Part shown: positions 35,501 through 45,848 of the stretch, one piece after another
Numbering within the stretch: the stretch's first letter is position 1
How the letters are laid out: each line of letters starts with the position of its first letter
NCBI RefSeq assembly: GCF_000687475.1
Contig: NC_057319.1
Location: 2,666,001-2,730,000 of the forward strand
Direction: 5' to 3'
From: Ustilaginoidea virens
Taxonomy: Eukaryota > Ascomycota > Sordariomycetes > Hypocreales > Clavicipitaceae
DNA length: 64,000 nt
Made by a program: the position numbers and the translations under genes
Notes under the pieces: generated by a model
Databases searched by the model: none
What the model saw: only the letters and a program-made list of their open reading frames with translations
Told to the model about the DNA's origin: nothing

Positions 35501-35742
35501 ATTGTTTTAGTGGCCAACCAGTTGTCAATAGCCAGCCTATACTTACTAGTTATGGCGCTGGGTTTAACTCTCCACAATCATGTAACAGCTTGTATCTACT
35601 TGCCGGAAGTGCTTACCCTTTCAGGCTTGTAATGGGTAACTGTGGTACATTATCCGGCCTTCAGTTTACTATCCAGCCGGCAGGCTCGGCCGCAAGCTAC
35701 AATAATCCAGGACAGTTTTACCCAGTCTCTTGCGCTGCTTAG
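29510..35742 (+). CDS. Giant secreted WSC / tandem-repeat / GLEYA adhesin-like protein 2
   Basis: Exons 29510-29673 and 29736-35742 give 2056 residues. Exon 1 is 164 nt, the same length as in adhesin 1, and ends at the same codon (YTLTGA|Y, phase 2); the intron has a CTAAC branch site. Order: signal peptide (LFLFLQILSCLLVQG), C-x14-C segment (YQPLQVLCQG), WSC domain at about 99-178, linker LKRQLTTL, then about 41 repeat units of some 38-41 residues with the core PPSGTNPGSVVIITPP, then a GLEYA/PA14-like domain with paired Cys. The last units, about 34570-35000, switch to the PGTVIIQTP form of adhesin 1. The intron that splits the WSC domain in paralogues 1 and 3 is absent. At the place of the Asp-Asp pair of paralogue 1 it reads TVDNQAQLYFG (Asp1963-Asn1964). 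There is no GPI signal. Confidence 0.88.
30260..35090 (+). repeat. Tandem coding repeats of adhesin 2
   Basis: About 41 in-frame units. Most are 117-123 bp. Between 33181 and 33795 five 123-bp units alternate between a GSNS and a GTNS version, making a 246-bp higher-order unit. The copies 33181-33426 and 33427-33672 look identical by eye. Confidence 0.92.
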
Positions 35743-37505
35743 AGTTTGCCTGCACATGTAGTATGATGATCGTGTCTTTCGGGGTTCTTCGGAATGTAGT
35801 ACCAGGAGTAATTTCAATAACAAATTTAATTGCCTCTTTCTTTTCTCTTGTATCCTTTCTTAAGAAGTAACAAAATGTGACAAGTCTTATTCCCGCATAA
35901 AGGGGTTAATCAGGTTATTCGCTGACGATGAGTGACCTGGTTGACCGCTCCGTGAAAACATGGTGAAGTTTACTGGACTAATCGCAAGGTTCCCCGGATC
36001 AGAATTGACTTGAGGTTTCCTCAAGCGCCTAGCATTGTGTGAGTCTTGTGTTTGTATTCTGGCCCACCAGAAACAACGGTTCCGCTGTAGCGAATGTTTG
36101 GTGAGTCGCACTTGCACCTCAAAAATAACCGGCTGGTAACTGGCCAAGTGTAGATGGGGGATGGGTCAGCTAGTGTACGATGCCAGAGGATGTGCTGGAC
36201 CCTTCATTAGATGTCGGGTCCGCATGCCAAAGCCTCTAACGCCAGAGCCGCGCTGCTCTCAATCAAGACCTGATCCGCCTGATGGTACCGGCACCTGTGT
36301 CCATCGGCCACGACAGCTTGTGGCCTACGCAAAAGTTTGCAAGATATTGAGGTTTCGACCGGAGGGTCGCTCGCGCCGTAACTACTGACCAATCAGCTCG
36401 GGGTTCGTAGGCAAGCACGCGGGCTCCAGTCCGGCCCCACATCGGCCCCACCCGGCTCTGCCAAGCTAAATCCTCGGCTATCCGCCCAATAGGTCTGTAT
36501 GACTCATGCTCCGGCGATTAGGCGCTGCAAAGCACGAGTTGCTGCTCCGTACCTATTTATACCAGCTCCTGATGAGCGGACGCATGACCCGTCTCTCGTG
36601 GCGGCTCGCCGAATCGCAATCGCATCCAGCTCCCGCCGTGGTTCGAGGCGGCCTCCCGGGGGGGCAGGCGAGTCGCCGACCGTATGGTGGCGCGGGGCAG
36701 CTCCGTCGGCAGGGGATGAGCGGATGAACGCGGGACTTGACCGATAGACTCGACCAGGAATGGGCGGGCTCGGCACCTGCGACGGCCGGGTTGGCTTCCG
36801 CAGGGCAGGCGTCCACACGGCCTTGTCCGGGGGTTTCAGCAAAATCAATAGTACCGTGTGTCATGCGGGTGCCCATGCTTATATGGCAAGCTTAGTTTCA
36901 GAGACGGCGCCAAAAGGCCTGGAGCCCCCCCTAGTAGGCCCTAGAACATGACCGGGCATGACCGTGTAGACGGGAGGCTATCTGTAACGGCGGCGTCGAG
37001 GTGGTGCGACAGGGCTGCCGTTGCGAGCAAAGTGCCACGTATTACCCGTGATGAGGGACGGCCTTGATTTGTGCAGACCCTAAACTCTTGGTGGAGACGG
37101 GAGGCCAGCGCGGTGCGCCCGCGACAAGACTGGATAATACTCCATGCCTGATGTGGACGATCTGAGAGCTTCTGACTACTTTGGACAGCACGGGGGTTCT
37201 AAATTTATCCCCCCCGTGTCCGGGCGGAACCACCGCATCTGTCCGCATCTGTCGCGGGCGGTAGAAAAATCCGGGATTTCTCAAAGTACTAAAACCAAGC
37301 CGCTCCTCAAGGGCGGGCCTCTTGCTGCCCCTGACGAGCCGCCGCATCACCACCACAGCTTTCCGGTTGCCTTCTCACGAGCAATATCGAAGAAGCGGAG
37401 AGAAGGCAACGAACTTTACACCAAGCAAGCCCCGCCAAAACCAGACCAAAAGGGTGATAGAGAAGGGAAAAGAAACAGATAGAAGAGAAAAAGCAAGGAG
37501 CCACG
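35743..37505. other. Intergenic region between adhesins 2 and 3
   Basis: The 3' flank of adhesin 2 is followed by moderately GC-rich sequence without a supported gene. ORFs of 60-115 codons on both strands at 36160-37360 overlap each other and show no domain. Confidence 0.5.
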
Positions 37506-40500
37506 ATGAAGTGGGCGTCTTGGCGCCTCATTGGGCTCTGGGGCCTCGAGGCATGTCTTTTGTCGGGCAGAGCTCGAGGCGAAGCGGCGTCATGTTCGAC
37601 AAACACCATTGTCAACTACCAGCCCCTCGAGGTGAGCTGCCAAGGATCCAAGTACACCCTGACGGGGGCATAGTGAGTTTTCTTCTCCCTCCCGCGGCGA
37701 GCCGTCGCATCGCGTCGCGGCAACTGACATCAAGGGGCGGATTGCAGCACCACCACGACATGCCTGCCGGTCACCTACGTCACCGTCACGACCGCCGGGG
37801 ACGGCGCCGTGGCCACCACCGTGACGCTGCAGCCCAGCGGCACAGCGCCCGGCACCGTCCTCATCCAGTCCCCCGCGGCCAGCGCCGCCGCCTGCAGCTC
37901 CGGGTGCAGCCTGCCCGCCCAGCTCATCGACTTCCGGTTCTACGGGTGCGCAGCGTCCTCCGCCGGGTTTCCCACCTTCACCATAGTATCGTCGAGCAGC
38001 TCGATGGATCTCGGCATGTGCGCTTCTCTGTGCACGACCCGCTACATGGGTGTCTACAACAGGTACGTGGCCAGCCCGTTCAAGGCCGGGGGAGGGGGGG
38101 AGAAGGGGCCGTGGGCGTGGACGGGGGACGTGGACGGGAGAAGCGCTGACCATGCCTCTAACCTGCCGTAAAGCAACTGCTACTGCGGAAACGCGCTGGA
38201 TGCGTCACTCACGGTAGGCGGCAGCAACCAGTGCGCCTGCAACTCGGCGTGTCCCGGCAACGCGAACCAGTGCTGCGGCGGCCAGGCGATCCTGAACTTG
38301 CAGAGGAGATACGTTGGCCGCTTGAGGCGCCAGTCGGCCGCGCTGGCCAACATTGCCATGTCCCTGTATCAGCGTAGCGGCGCCGGCAACAACACCACGA
38401 CGGGGACAACAACGACCGGTTCCTCGCAGCCGAGCACCTACACGACGGTAACCCAGCCGTACAGCGGGTCTCTGACGGCTCCGACCAACGTTACCAATTC
38501 TGTCCCTCCGACAACAGAGCCTAGCAAAATATTGCTAATTGGCAATTACACAGGACCACTCACATTCCTTGCCCCTACTGGCACTAACTCAGCCAGCGTT
38601 GTTATTTTATCTGGCCCGTCAAAAGCTACTGATACTATCCCTGGGATGGTCAGTGGCGTCCCTGCGATGACAGCTCCAACAGGTGGAAGTGCGACATTAC
38701 TACTGACCTCACTTACCAATACGGGACAACTCTCATCGCTCTCTCCTGCCGGCACTAACTCGGCGTCCTCCGGCCCAGTTACTATAAATGAGCCTTATCC
38801 TAGCTCGCAGGCGCCCTCTGGCCCAGTCACTATATCCCTCAGCTCGCAAGCGTCCTCCGGCCCAATCACCTTACATGACCTTTATCCTAGCTCGCAGGCG
38901 CCCTCTGGCCCAGTCGCTGTATTTCTCAGCTCTCAGGCTTCCTCCGGCCCAATCACCTTACATGACCCTTATCCCAGCTCGCAAGCGTCCTTCAACCCCA
39001 TCACTATACACGAGCCTTATCCCAGCTCACTCGCAGCTCCTATTACTATTACAGTCCCTGCCAGCGGCACTAATTCTGCGAGCTTTATTTTACTGCTGCC
39101 TCCGATGACAGAGCCTAGCAAAATATTGCTAATCGGCACTTACACAGGAATACTCTCGTGGCCTGTTCCTACTGGCACTAACTCAGGCAGCGTCATTATT
39201 GTACCATTCCCGACAACTGCTACTGGCACCGACCCGGGGATGGTTAGTGGCGTGCCTCCGACGGCTTCCACGGATTCGTCAAACAGCTTCATCCCATTTG
39301 CTACAACTATTACAGTACCTTCTCAAATTCAGCCAAGTATTTGGGCGGGGCCGTATATTCCACCAACGTTGCAGGGAATATCAAGTCCAGTCACTCTACA
39401 TGATCCTTATCCCAGCTCTAAGGCTTCCTCCGACCCAGTCACTATACACGAGCCTTATCCCGTCTCACTCAAAGCTTTTACTACTGTTACAGTCCCTGCC
39501 ATCGGCACTAATTCTGGGAGCGTTATTATACCACTGCCTCCGACAATAGAGCCTAGCAAAATATTGCTAATTGGCACTTACACAGGAATACTCTCGTGGC
39601 TTGCTCCTACTGGCACTAACTCAGGCAGCGTCATTATTGTACCATTCCCGACAACTGCTACTGGCACCGACCCGGGGGTGGTTAGTGACGTGCCTCCAGC
39701 GGCGACTTTGCAGGGAATGTCAAGTCCAATCACCATTCATGAGCCCTATCCCAGCTCAGTCGCAGCTTCTCCTACTATTACAGTCCCTGCCAGCGGCACC
39801 GATTCTGGGATAACAGAGCCTAGCAAAATATTGCTAATCGGCACTTACACAGGAATACTCTCGTGGCCTGTTCCTACTGGCACTAACTCAGGCAGCGTCA
39901 TTATTGTACCACTCCCGGCAACTGCTACTGGCACCGACCCGGGGGTGGTGAGTGACGTGCCTCCAGCGGCGACTTTGCAGGGAATATCAAGCCAGGTCAC
40001 CATTCATGAGCCTTATCCCAGCTCAGTCGCAGCTTCTCCTACTATTACTGTCCCTGCCAGCGGCACCGATTCTGGGATAACAGAGCCTAGCAAAATATTG
40101 CTAATTGGCACTTACACAGGAATGCTCTCGTGGCCTGTTCCTTCTGGCACTAACTCAGGCAGCGTCATTATTGTGCCATTCCCAACAACTGCTACTGGCA
40201 CCGACCCGGGGGTGGTTAGTGGCGTGCCTCCGATGGCTTCCACGGATTCGTCAAACAACTTCATCCCATTTGCTACAACTATTACAGTACCTTCTCAAAT
40301 TCAGCCAAGTATTTGGGCGGGGCCGTATATTCCACCAACGTTGCAGGGAATATCAAGTCCAGTCACCTTACATGACCCTTATCCCAGCTCTCAGGCTTCC
40401 TCCGACCCGGTCACCTTACATGACCCTTATCCCAGCTCGCAGGCGACCTCTGGCCCAGTCACTATATACCTCAGCTCGCAAGCGTCCTCCGGCCCAATCA

Positions 40501-41201
40501 CCTTACATGACCCTTATCCCAGCTCTCAGGCTTCCTCCGACCCAATCACCATACATGAGCCTTATCCCAGCTCTCAGGCTTCCTCCGACCCGGTCACCTT
40601 ACATGACCCTTATCCCAGCTCGCAGGCGACCTCTGGCCCAGTCACTATATACCTCAGCTCGCAAGCGTCCTCCGGCCCAATCACCTTACATGACCCTTAT
40701 CCCAGCTCTCAGGCTTCCTCCGACCCAATCACCATACATGAGCCTTATCCCAGCTCTCAGGCTTCCTCCGACCCGGTCACCTTACATGACCCTTATCCCA
40801 GCTCGCAGGCGACCTCTGGCCCAGTCACTATATACCTCAGCTCGCAAGCGTCCTCCGGCCCAATCACCTTACATGACCCTTATCCCAGCTCTCAGGCTTC
40901 CTCCGACCCAATCACCATATATGACCCTTATCCCAGCTCTCAGGCTTCCTCCGACCCGGTCACCATACATGAGCCTTATCCCAGCTCTCAGGCTTCCTCC
41001 GACCCGGTCACCTTACATGACCCTTATCCCAGCTCTCAGGCTTCTACGGATTCGTCAAGCAGCTTCATCCCATTTGCTACAACTATTGCAGTATCTCTTC
41101 GAAGTGAGCCAAGTGTTTTATTTGGCCCGCTTGTTCCATCGACAACTACTACGGATGCCCCCAGTGACACGACGTCGGACCCGGCCCCGTCGGCCACGTA
41201 A
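37506..41201 (+). CDS. Secreted WSC / tandem-repeat protein 3, lacking a GLEYA domain
   Basis: Exons 37506-37672, 37748-38062 and 38174-41201 give 1169 residues. Exon 1 (167 nt) carries a signal-peptide-like start, the C-x14-C segment (YQPLEVSCQG) and the same YTLTGA|Y phase-2 junction as paralogues 1 and 2. A single repeat-like unit (LQPSGTAPGTVLIQSP) precedes the WSC domain (about 114-194), which is split by an intron at the same codon as in adhesin 1. After the linker LRRQSAAL the repeats differ: EPSKILLIGTYTGILSW modules of about 89 residues and HDPYPSSQASSDP modules. The protein ends in a Thr/Ser/Asp/Pro tail without a GLEYA domain or clear GPI signal. The stop overlaps a good donor (AC|GTAAGT at 41198), so a further 3' exon is possible, though I found no convincing one. 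Confidence 0.83.
40404..40952 (+). repeat. Three near-identical 183-bp coding repeats in adhesin 3
   Basis: Units start at 40404, 40587 and 40770. Each encodes 61 residues containing two HDPYPSSQ-type and one YLSSQASSG segment. The first two copies look identical by eye; the third differs near its end. Larger modules of about 267 bp recur at about 39813 and 40080. Confidence 0.9.
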
Positions 41202-42930
41202 GTGGTGTCTGGTTTAGCACGCGCATCCTTCTAGCGGGCCTCCATGGCACCTGCTGTTCGCAATTACTTTGGTTTGTTCAAGCTAGCTGGCTGGTACGAA
41301 CCTAGCAAACGTGGCTGGGGTAGACTTTTTTTCGCTATGAGCCTATGAGCTCATACGTGGTCTCGATCTTGGCCTTTATATCCGGAAGATGCGTCGTTGA
41401 GTTCTTGGTGTTGACGATGCTTTACTAGATGCGAGGCCGCATGTGCCTAGCTTGGCTGTATATATCTGTTCTCAATTATAATAAGTACCTAATAGAAATG
41501 TCGTTCGCCCTGTAGTCTGCCGGTATTTCTCCAGAATCCATACCGCTTAAACTGGCCCACGCGGTTCTCGCCATATTGCGATACAAGGCTGCACGGACTC
41601 ATCGGGCTTCCGTAGCACGGGGCCTCGAAGTGCCAACTGCCGCCGCCGCCTGCCGTCGTGGTACGGAGTCGGGAGTACATACCAGGCCGGGATGCTACTT
41701 TAGTGGCGGACCCCGAAAAGCGGAGCTTTGAGCCGGCAGGCAGGCGGGGATGCAGAGCATGATTGGCTACTCCGTACTCCGTGCAGCTGCGGCCCCACTC
41801 GGCTGCTGCTGGCACGTGCTGATGTCGTGACACCGCCGCTTTCTTGCCGCCGACTTGCCGCTGCATCCCACACCAGTTGACCTGCTTATTGATATTCGGC
41901 GGCGCCGCGGTTGGGGGTTGAATGCACGATGCCATGGGTCACGTCAAGGTCGCGTTGCGCCATAAACTAGTCTGTGCGGACTACTCTGGTAGCCTGGCCG
42001 GATCTACGTGTTACTGTATTCCGCGCCTGTCGATTAGGGGGCAGGGCCTGCGAGGGCGTGGCCCTACAGTTTCCTGCAGGGAAAGGCTGGTTCCATCCTC
42101 TCAGCTGGCTGGACCGCGGGTTTTTTTTTTTTTTTTTTTTTTTTTTGGGCCACATCGTAGTTCTCGCAGTAATTGAAAGAATCACTTGCCACTGCATGCT
42201 AACATCCCCCTCGGCTTGTTGCTGATTTTGCCCTCGTATGTACAGAGCAGCTTGGTCAAGGAGGTAGGTACATGTACCTACGTACCTTAGGTAGGTACCT
42301 GCTGACCCGACCCTGCTGAAAACTCCCAGCCTTCTTCTGACGGCCAGTAATTCAAGGTCCAGTCTATGCATGTATGTGTACTTGTTGCGCTACGCTACGC
42401 GGCTGCCAAGTCAGTGCGGCAGTAGTCGCTATAGCGCCGGCAACATATATATACCATCAATTGCCGGCATTACCCAGCTGCACCCTTCACACGCAGCTGG
42501 ACCCGTCGACGGCAATTGATCCCCCGCTGGTTTTAAGTTGGCCCATGCACAGGCCGGGGCTGAATTTAATTGGCCCCTGCCCCAATCTAGATTCAATGTT
42601 TGCCAACTTGGCCCCAGGGCTGCACTTGCACTGCACATCACCGCCAGGCCAGCTGCCCGCTCCCGAAAAAAAAAAAAAAAAAAACTCAAAATCTTGTCCA
42701 TCATCCTCGACGTGCAAAATCCCGCGCATACCTCACGATCACGACCCTTCCTTTGCCACACGACACGGCCCCGGCTCAGGACCTCTCTCCCGTCTTGTTC
42801 CCCCTCGTCCCCGCAGTCGAGGGCAAAAAAAAAAGAAGAAGGCCCGAGACAGAATAAACAAACCGTCAAAGAGGAGCCGGTCGCGCCGGATCCAAGGCAA
42901 ACGCACCCAGGAGGCAAGGCGGGAGAGAAA
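41202..42930. other. Intergenic region and ADE2 leader
   Basis: Contains overlapping TACTCCGTA/G copies at 41768-41783, a T26 tract at 42121-42146, an inverted GGTAGGTAC/GTACCTAC patch at about 42258-42300, an A19-20 tract near 42666 and an A10 tract near 42825. The last two lie in the presumed ADE2 5' leader. No supported gene. Confidence 0.55.
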
Positions 42931-45000
42931 ATGGCTTCCAACCCCCCCGTCGTCGGCCTCCTCGGCGGCGGTCAGCTGGGCCGCTTCCTCTGCGAAGCCG
43001 GAGCTCCCCTCAACATCCCGATTGCAGTCCTGGACGCCGACAACTGCCCGGCCAAGCAGGTCAACAGCAATCGGCACCACGTGTCTGGCTCGTTCAAGGA
43101 CCCGGCCAAGATCAGAGAGCTGGCCGCCCACTGCGACGTGCTCACTGTCGAGATTGAGCATGTCGACACCCAGGTGCTCGAGGAGATTGACACCCACGGC
43201 GTGCAGGTGCGCCGCGCCGACGGCACCCTTTCCACCAAGAGGGTCGCCGTCCAGCCCTCGTGGAGAACCCTGCGTCTGGTGCAGAACAAGTACGAGCAAA
43301 AGGAGTACCTGAAGACCCAGGACGTCCGCGTCGCCGAGCAGATCCCCGTCGAGTCCGGAGCCGCTATGCTTCCTTCCATGGAGGCGGCCTCGGCCAAGTT
43401 CGGCTTCCCCTGGATGCTCAAGGCCCGCAAAGATTCCTACGACGGCCGTGGCAACTTGAAGATCTCGACCCGGGCCGACCTGGACCGGGCCGTCGACGAG
43501 TTCGGCAACCTGTCGTGCTACGCCGAAAAGTGGGTTCCCTTTGAGCTGGAGCTCGCCGCCATGGTGGTCCGTACCGAAGATGACCAAGGAAACCTGAAGC
43601 GCGTGATTCCCTTCCCCGTGGTGGAGACTGTCCACGAGGACAACATTTGCTCCAAAGTGTTCATGCCGCCGCGCGGTGTCCCCGAGCATGTCTGCCGCGA
43701 GGCGCAAAGGGTGGCCGTGTCCGTGGTGGAAAAGCTCTGGGGTAGGGGCGTCTTCGCCGTGGAAATGTTCCTCACCAAGGATGGCGACATCATCTTCAAC
43801 GAGTGCGCTCCGAGGCCGCACAACAGCGGCCATGCGTCCATCGAGTCTGTTCCTTACCTGTGAGTCCTGGAGCCCCCTCTGCTCGCTGCCTTTCTGCGAA
43901 ATGATTCCATGCCACGGGGAAAGGAAGGCTGTGTGCCCTGACCTTCCCGGCGCGACAGGTCCCAGTTCAAGGCGCAGCTGGTTGCCATCCTCGACGGACC
44001 TCTGCCAGAAACCTTGGAGCCCCACGTCTCCTCCAGCATCATGATCAACATACTCGGGGGCGCCCGTCCCGACTCCCATCTCGCGCTCGTCGAAAAAGCC
44101 AAGTCCATGTACGGCAAAGGGAAAGCAGTCTACCTTCACCTATACGGCAAGGAGTCCAAGCCTGGCCGCAAGATTGGCCACGTATCCGTGACCGGAGTGG
44201 GCTCCATCAAGGAGCTGGAGGACTACGCCGAGCCTTTGCTCAAAATGGCCGACGCCATCCGACAAGAACGTCTGCAAGCCTCGAGCCAAGCCCTGAGGCC
44301 GGCAGCGGCCCCCGCAGCGCCCAGCGCCACCACCGGCTCCTCGAGGTCCTCGAGGTCCTCGAGCCCCCCCCTGGTGCTGGTCACCATGGGATCCGACTCG
44401 GACCTGCCCGTTCTGAAGGCCGGCATCGACACGCTGAACCAGTTCAACGTGCCCTGGGAAATAGACATCACCTCGGCGCACAGGACGCCCGACAAGATGG
44501 CGCAGGTCGCCAGAGGCGCCGCAGACCGCGGTCTCAAGGTCATCATCGCCGCCGCGGGCGGCGCCGCACACTTGCCAGGCATGCTGGCGGCGTACACGCC
44601 GTTGCCCGTCATCGGCGTGCCCGTCAAGGCAACCCACCTCGACGGCTACGACTCCCTTCTCAGCATTGTCCAGATGCCGGTATGTCCAAGCTTTGTCTGT
44701 TTTGCGTGCGATTCGACGCTCCGTCCGCGCGTTTTGCGTCTCTGTTTTCTTTCCGCCTCGAGACTAACGTGCCTCTTCTTTTGTTTTTTTCAGCGAGGCG
44801 TGCCTACAGCAACAGTGGCAATCAACAACTCGACAAACGCCGCGCTGCTGGCCATCCGCTTCCTTGGCGCCTTCATGCCCGAGTTGCTGCAGAAAATGAA
44901 GGAGTACCAGGCAAACATGGAGAAGGAAGTGAAGAACAAGGCAAATATACTGAGGCAAGGCGATGTAGACGAGTATTTATCAAACATGAGCAAAAAATAA
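42931..45000 (+). CDS. ADE2: Phosphoribosylaminoimidazole carboxylase (PurK-PurE fusion)
   Basis: Exons 42931-43859, 43959-44679 and 44794-45000 give 618 residues. The enzyme carboxylates aminoimidazole ribonucleotide in purine synthesis. The N-terminal PurK/ATP-grasp half starts with GLLGGGQLGR, contains PWMLKARKDSYDGRGN and the metal-binding end FNECAPRPHNSGH. A Ser/Arg-rich linker (about 430-445) joins the PurE half with MGSDSDLPV (about 454), SAHRTPDKM, AAAGGAAHLPGM and NNSTNAALLA. The last intron lies inside the PurE domain, just before RGVPTATVAI. Motifs, order and length are those of fungal ADE2. The start ATG directly precedes the first beta strand. The gene converges with the minus-strand gene at 45849. 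Confidence 0.97.
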
Positions 45001-45848
45001 ATGCTTATCCTTTGCCGTGTTTTTTTTTTTCCCTTCCTTTTTTCCCGGTTTTTTTTTTACTTTTTATTTTTTATTTTTTTTATTCTTATTTTTTTTTTAA
45101 AAGGCTGAAGATTACCAGAGAAAAGCCCCGTCTTCGGATGGAGCAAGGCGGAGAGGCAAGCAAAGACAAAGCGTCAATACCTTCCTGCGTTACGTCCTCG
45201 GCGACACTGCGAAAAAGGGAGAAAAGGGTAATCATACCCCCGGCGTTGGTGAGACTACTGCTGCTAACAATGTTGCGCCGCCGGCTCCCGATGATGCCGC
45301 TGCAGACGGACAACGCACCGTCAGGATCCCGAATCCGACCGGAAACCAGGGCTCTCTCCAGCTACCAAAAGAACGCCCGTTGACGCCAGACGGACTGCTT
45401 GATAGACGTACGGACCCCGTTGCCAAGCTAGAAACCCGCCTCCCGTCGCCGGCGTGTCCCCGTCAAAAAGCGGCAGCAACGTTGCTTCTCTTGACGACTT
45501 CAGCCCAGATTCTTTTCCGCGGCCGACAAGTGCAATGGCGGCATGGAGCTTTGCCGCGTTGAGCGCACCGGCCAACTGCCCACTGCCCCGTGCCGGGGAG
45601 TCAAGGGGAAACAGTAGGCAGCATCACGTCTCATCTCACCCGCTGCCAAGTTGGCGCGGCGTGAAAACGGGGTATTATAGGTCTATTCATGTACGAGCAC
45701 TACTCCGTGGCCGTGACCGCAAAGGCCACCATGGCAGCAATGCACTCCGAACCGATCCTACCCACCGTGCTTTCCCATCCACCATGCCCATCTGCAGAAA
45801 TCCCAAAAGTAGAATACAAAAAGGGTACGGAGCAGGCAAGGGCCGTCG
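45001..45848. other. Convergent intergenic region, possible coding relic
   Basis: After the ADE2 stop comes a T-rich tract (about 45018-45100), a likely 3' end. From 45105 to about 45560 the plus strand is open without an ATG, and a second frame is open at about 45404-45640 with a composition like real protein (NVASLDDFSPDSFPRP). The minus strand is also open. I cannot decide between an exon, a relic and chance. Confidence 0.35.

Noticed and set aside
42739..44139. 466-codon minus-strand ORF over ADE2
   Set aside because: It is antisense to conserved ADE2 exons in GC-rich DNA, where stop codons are rare. No recognisable domain.
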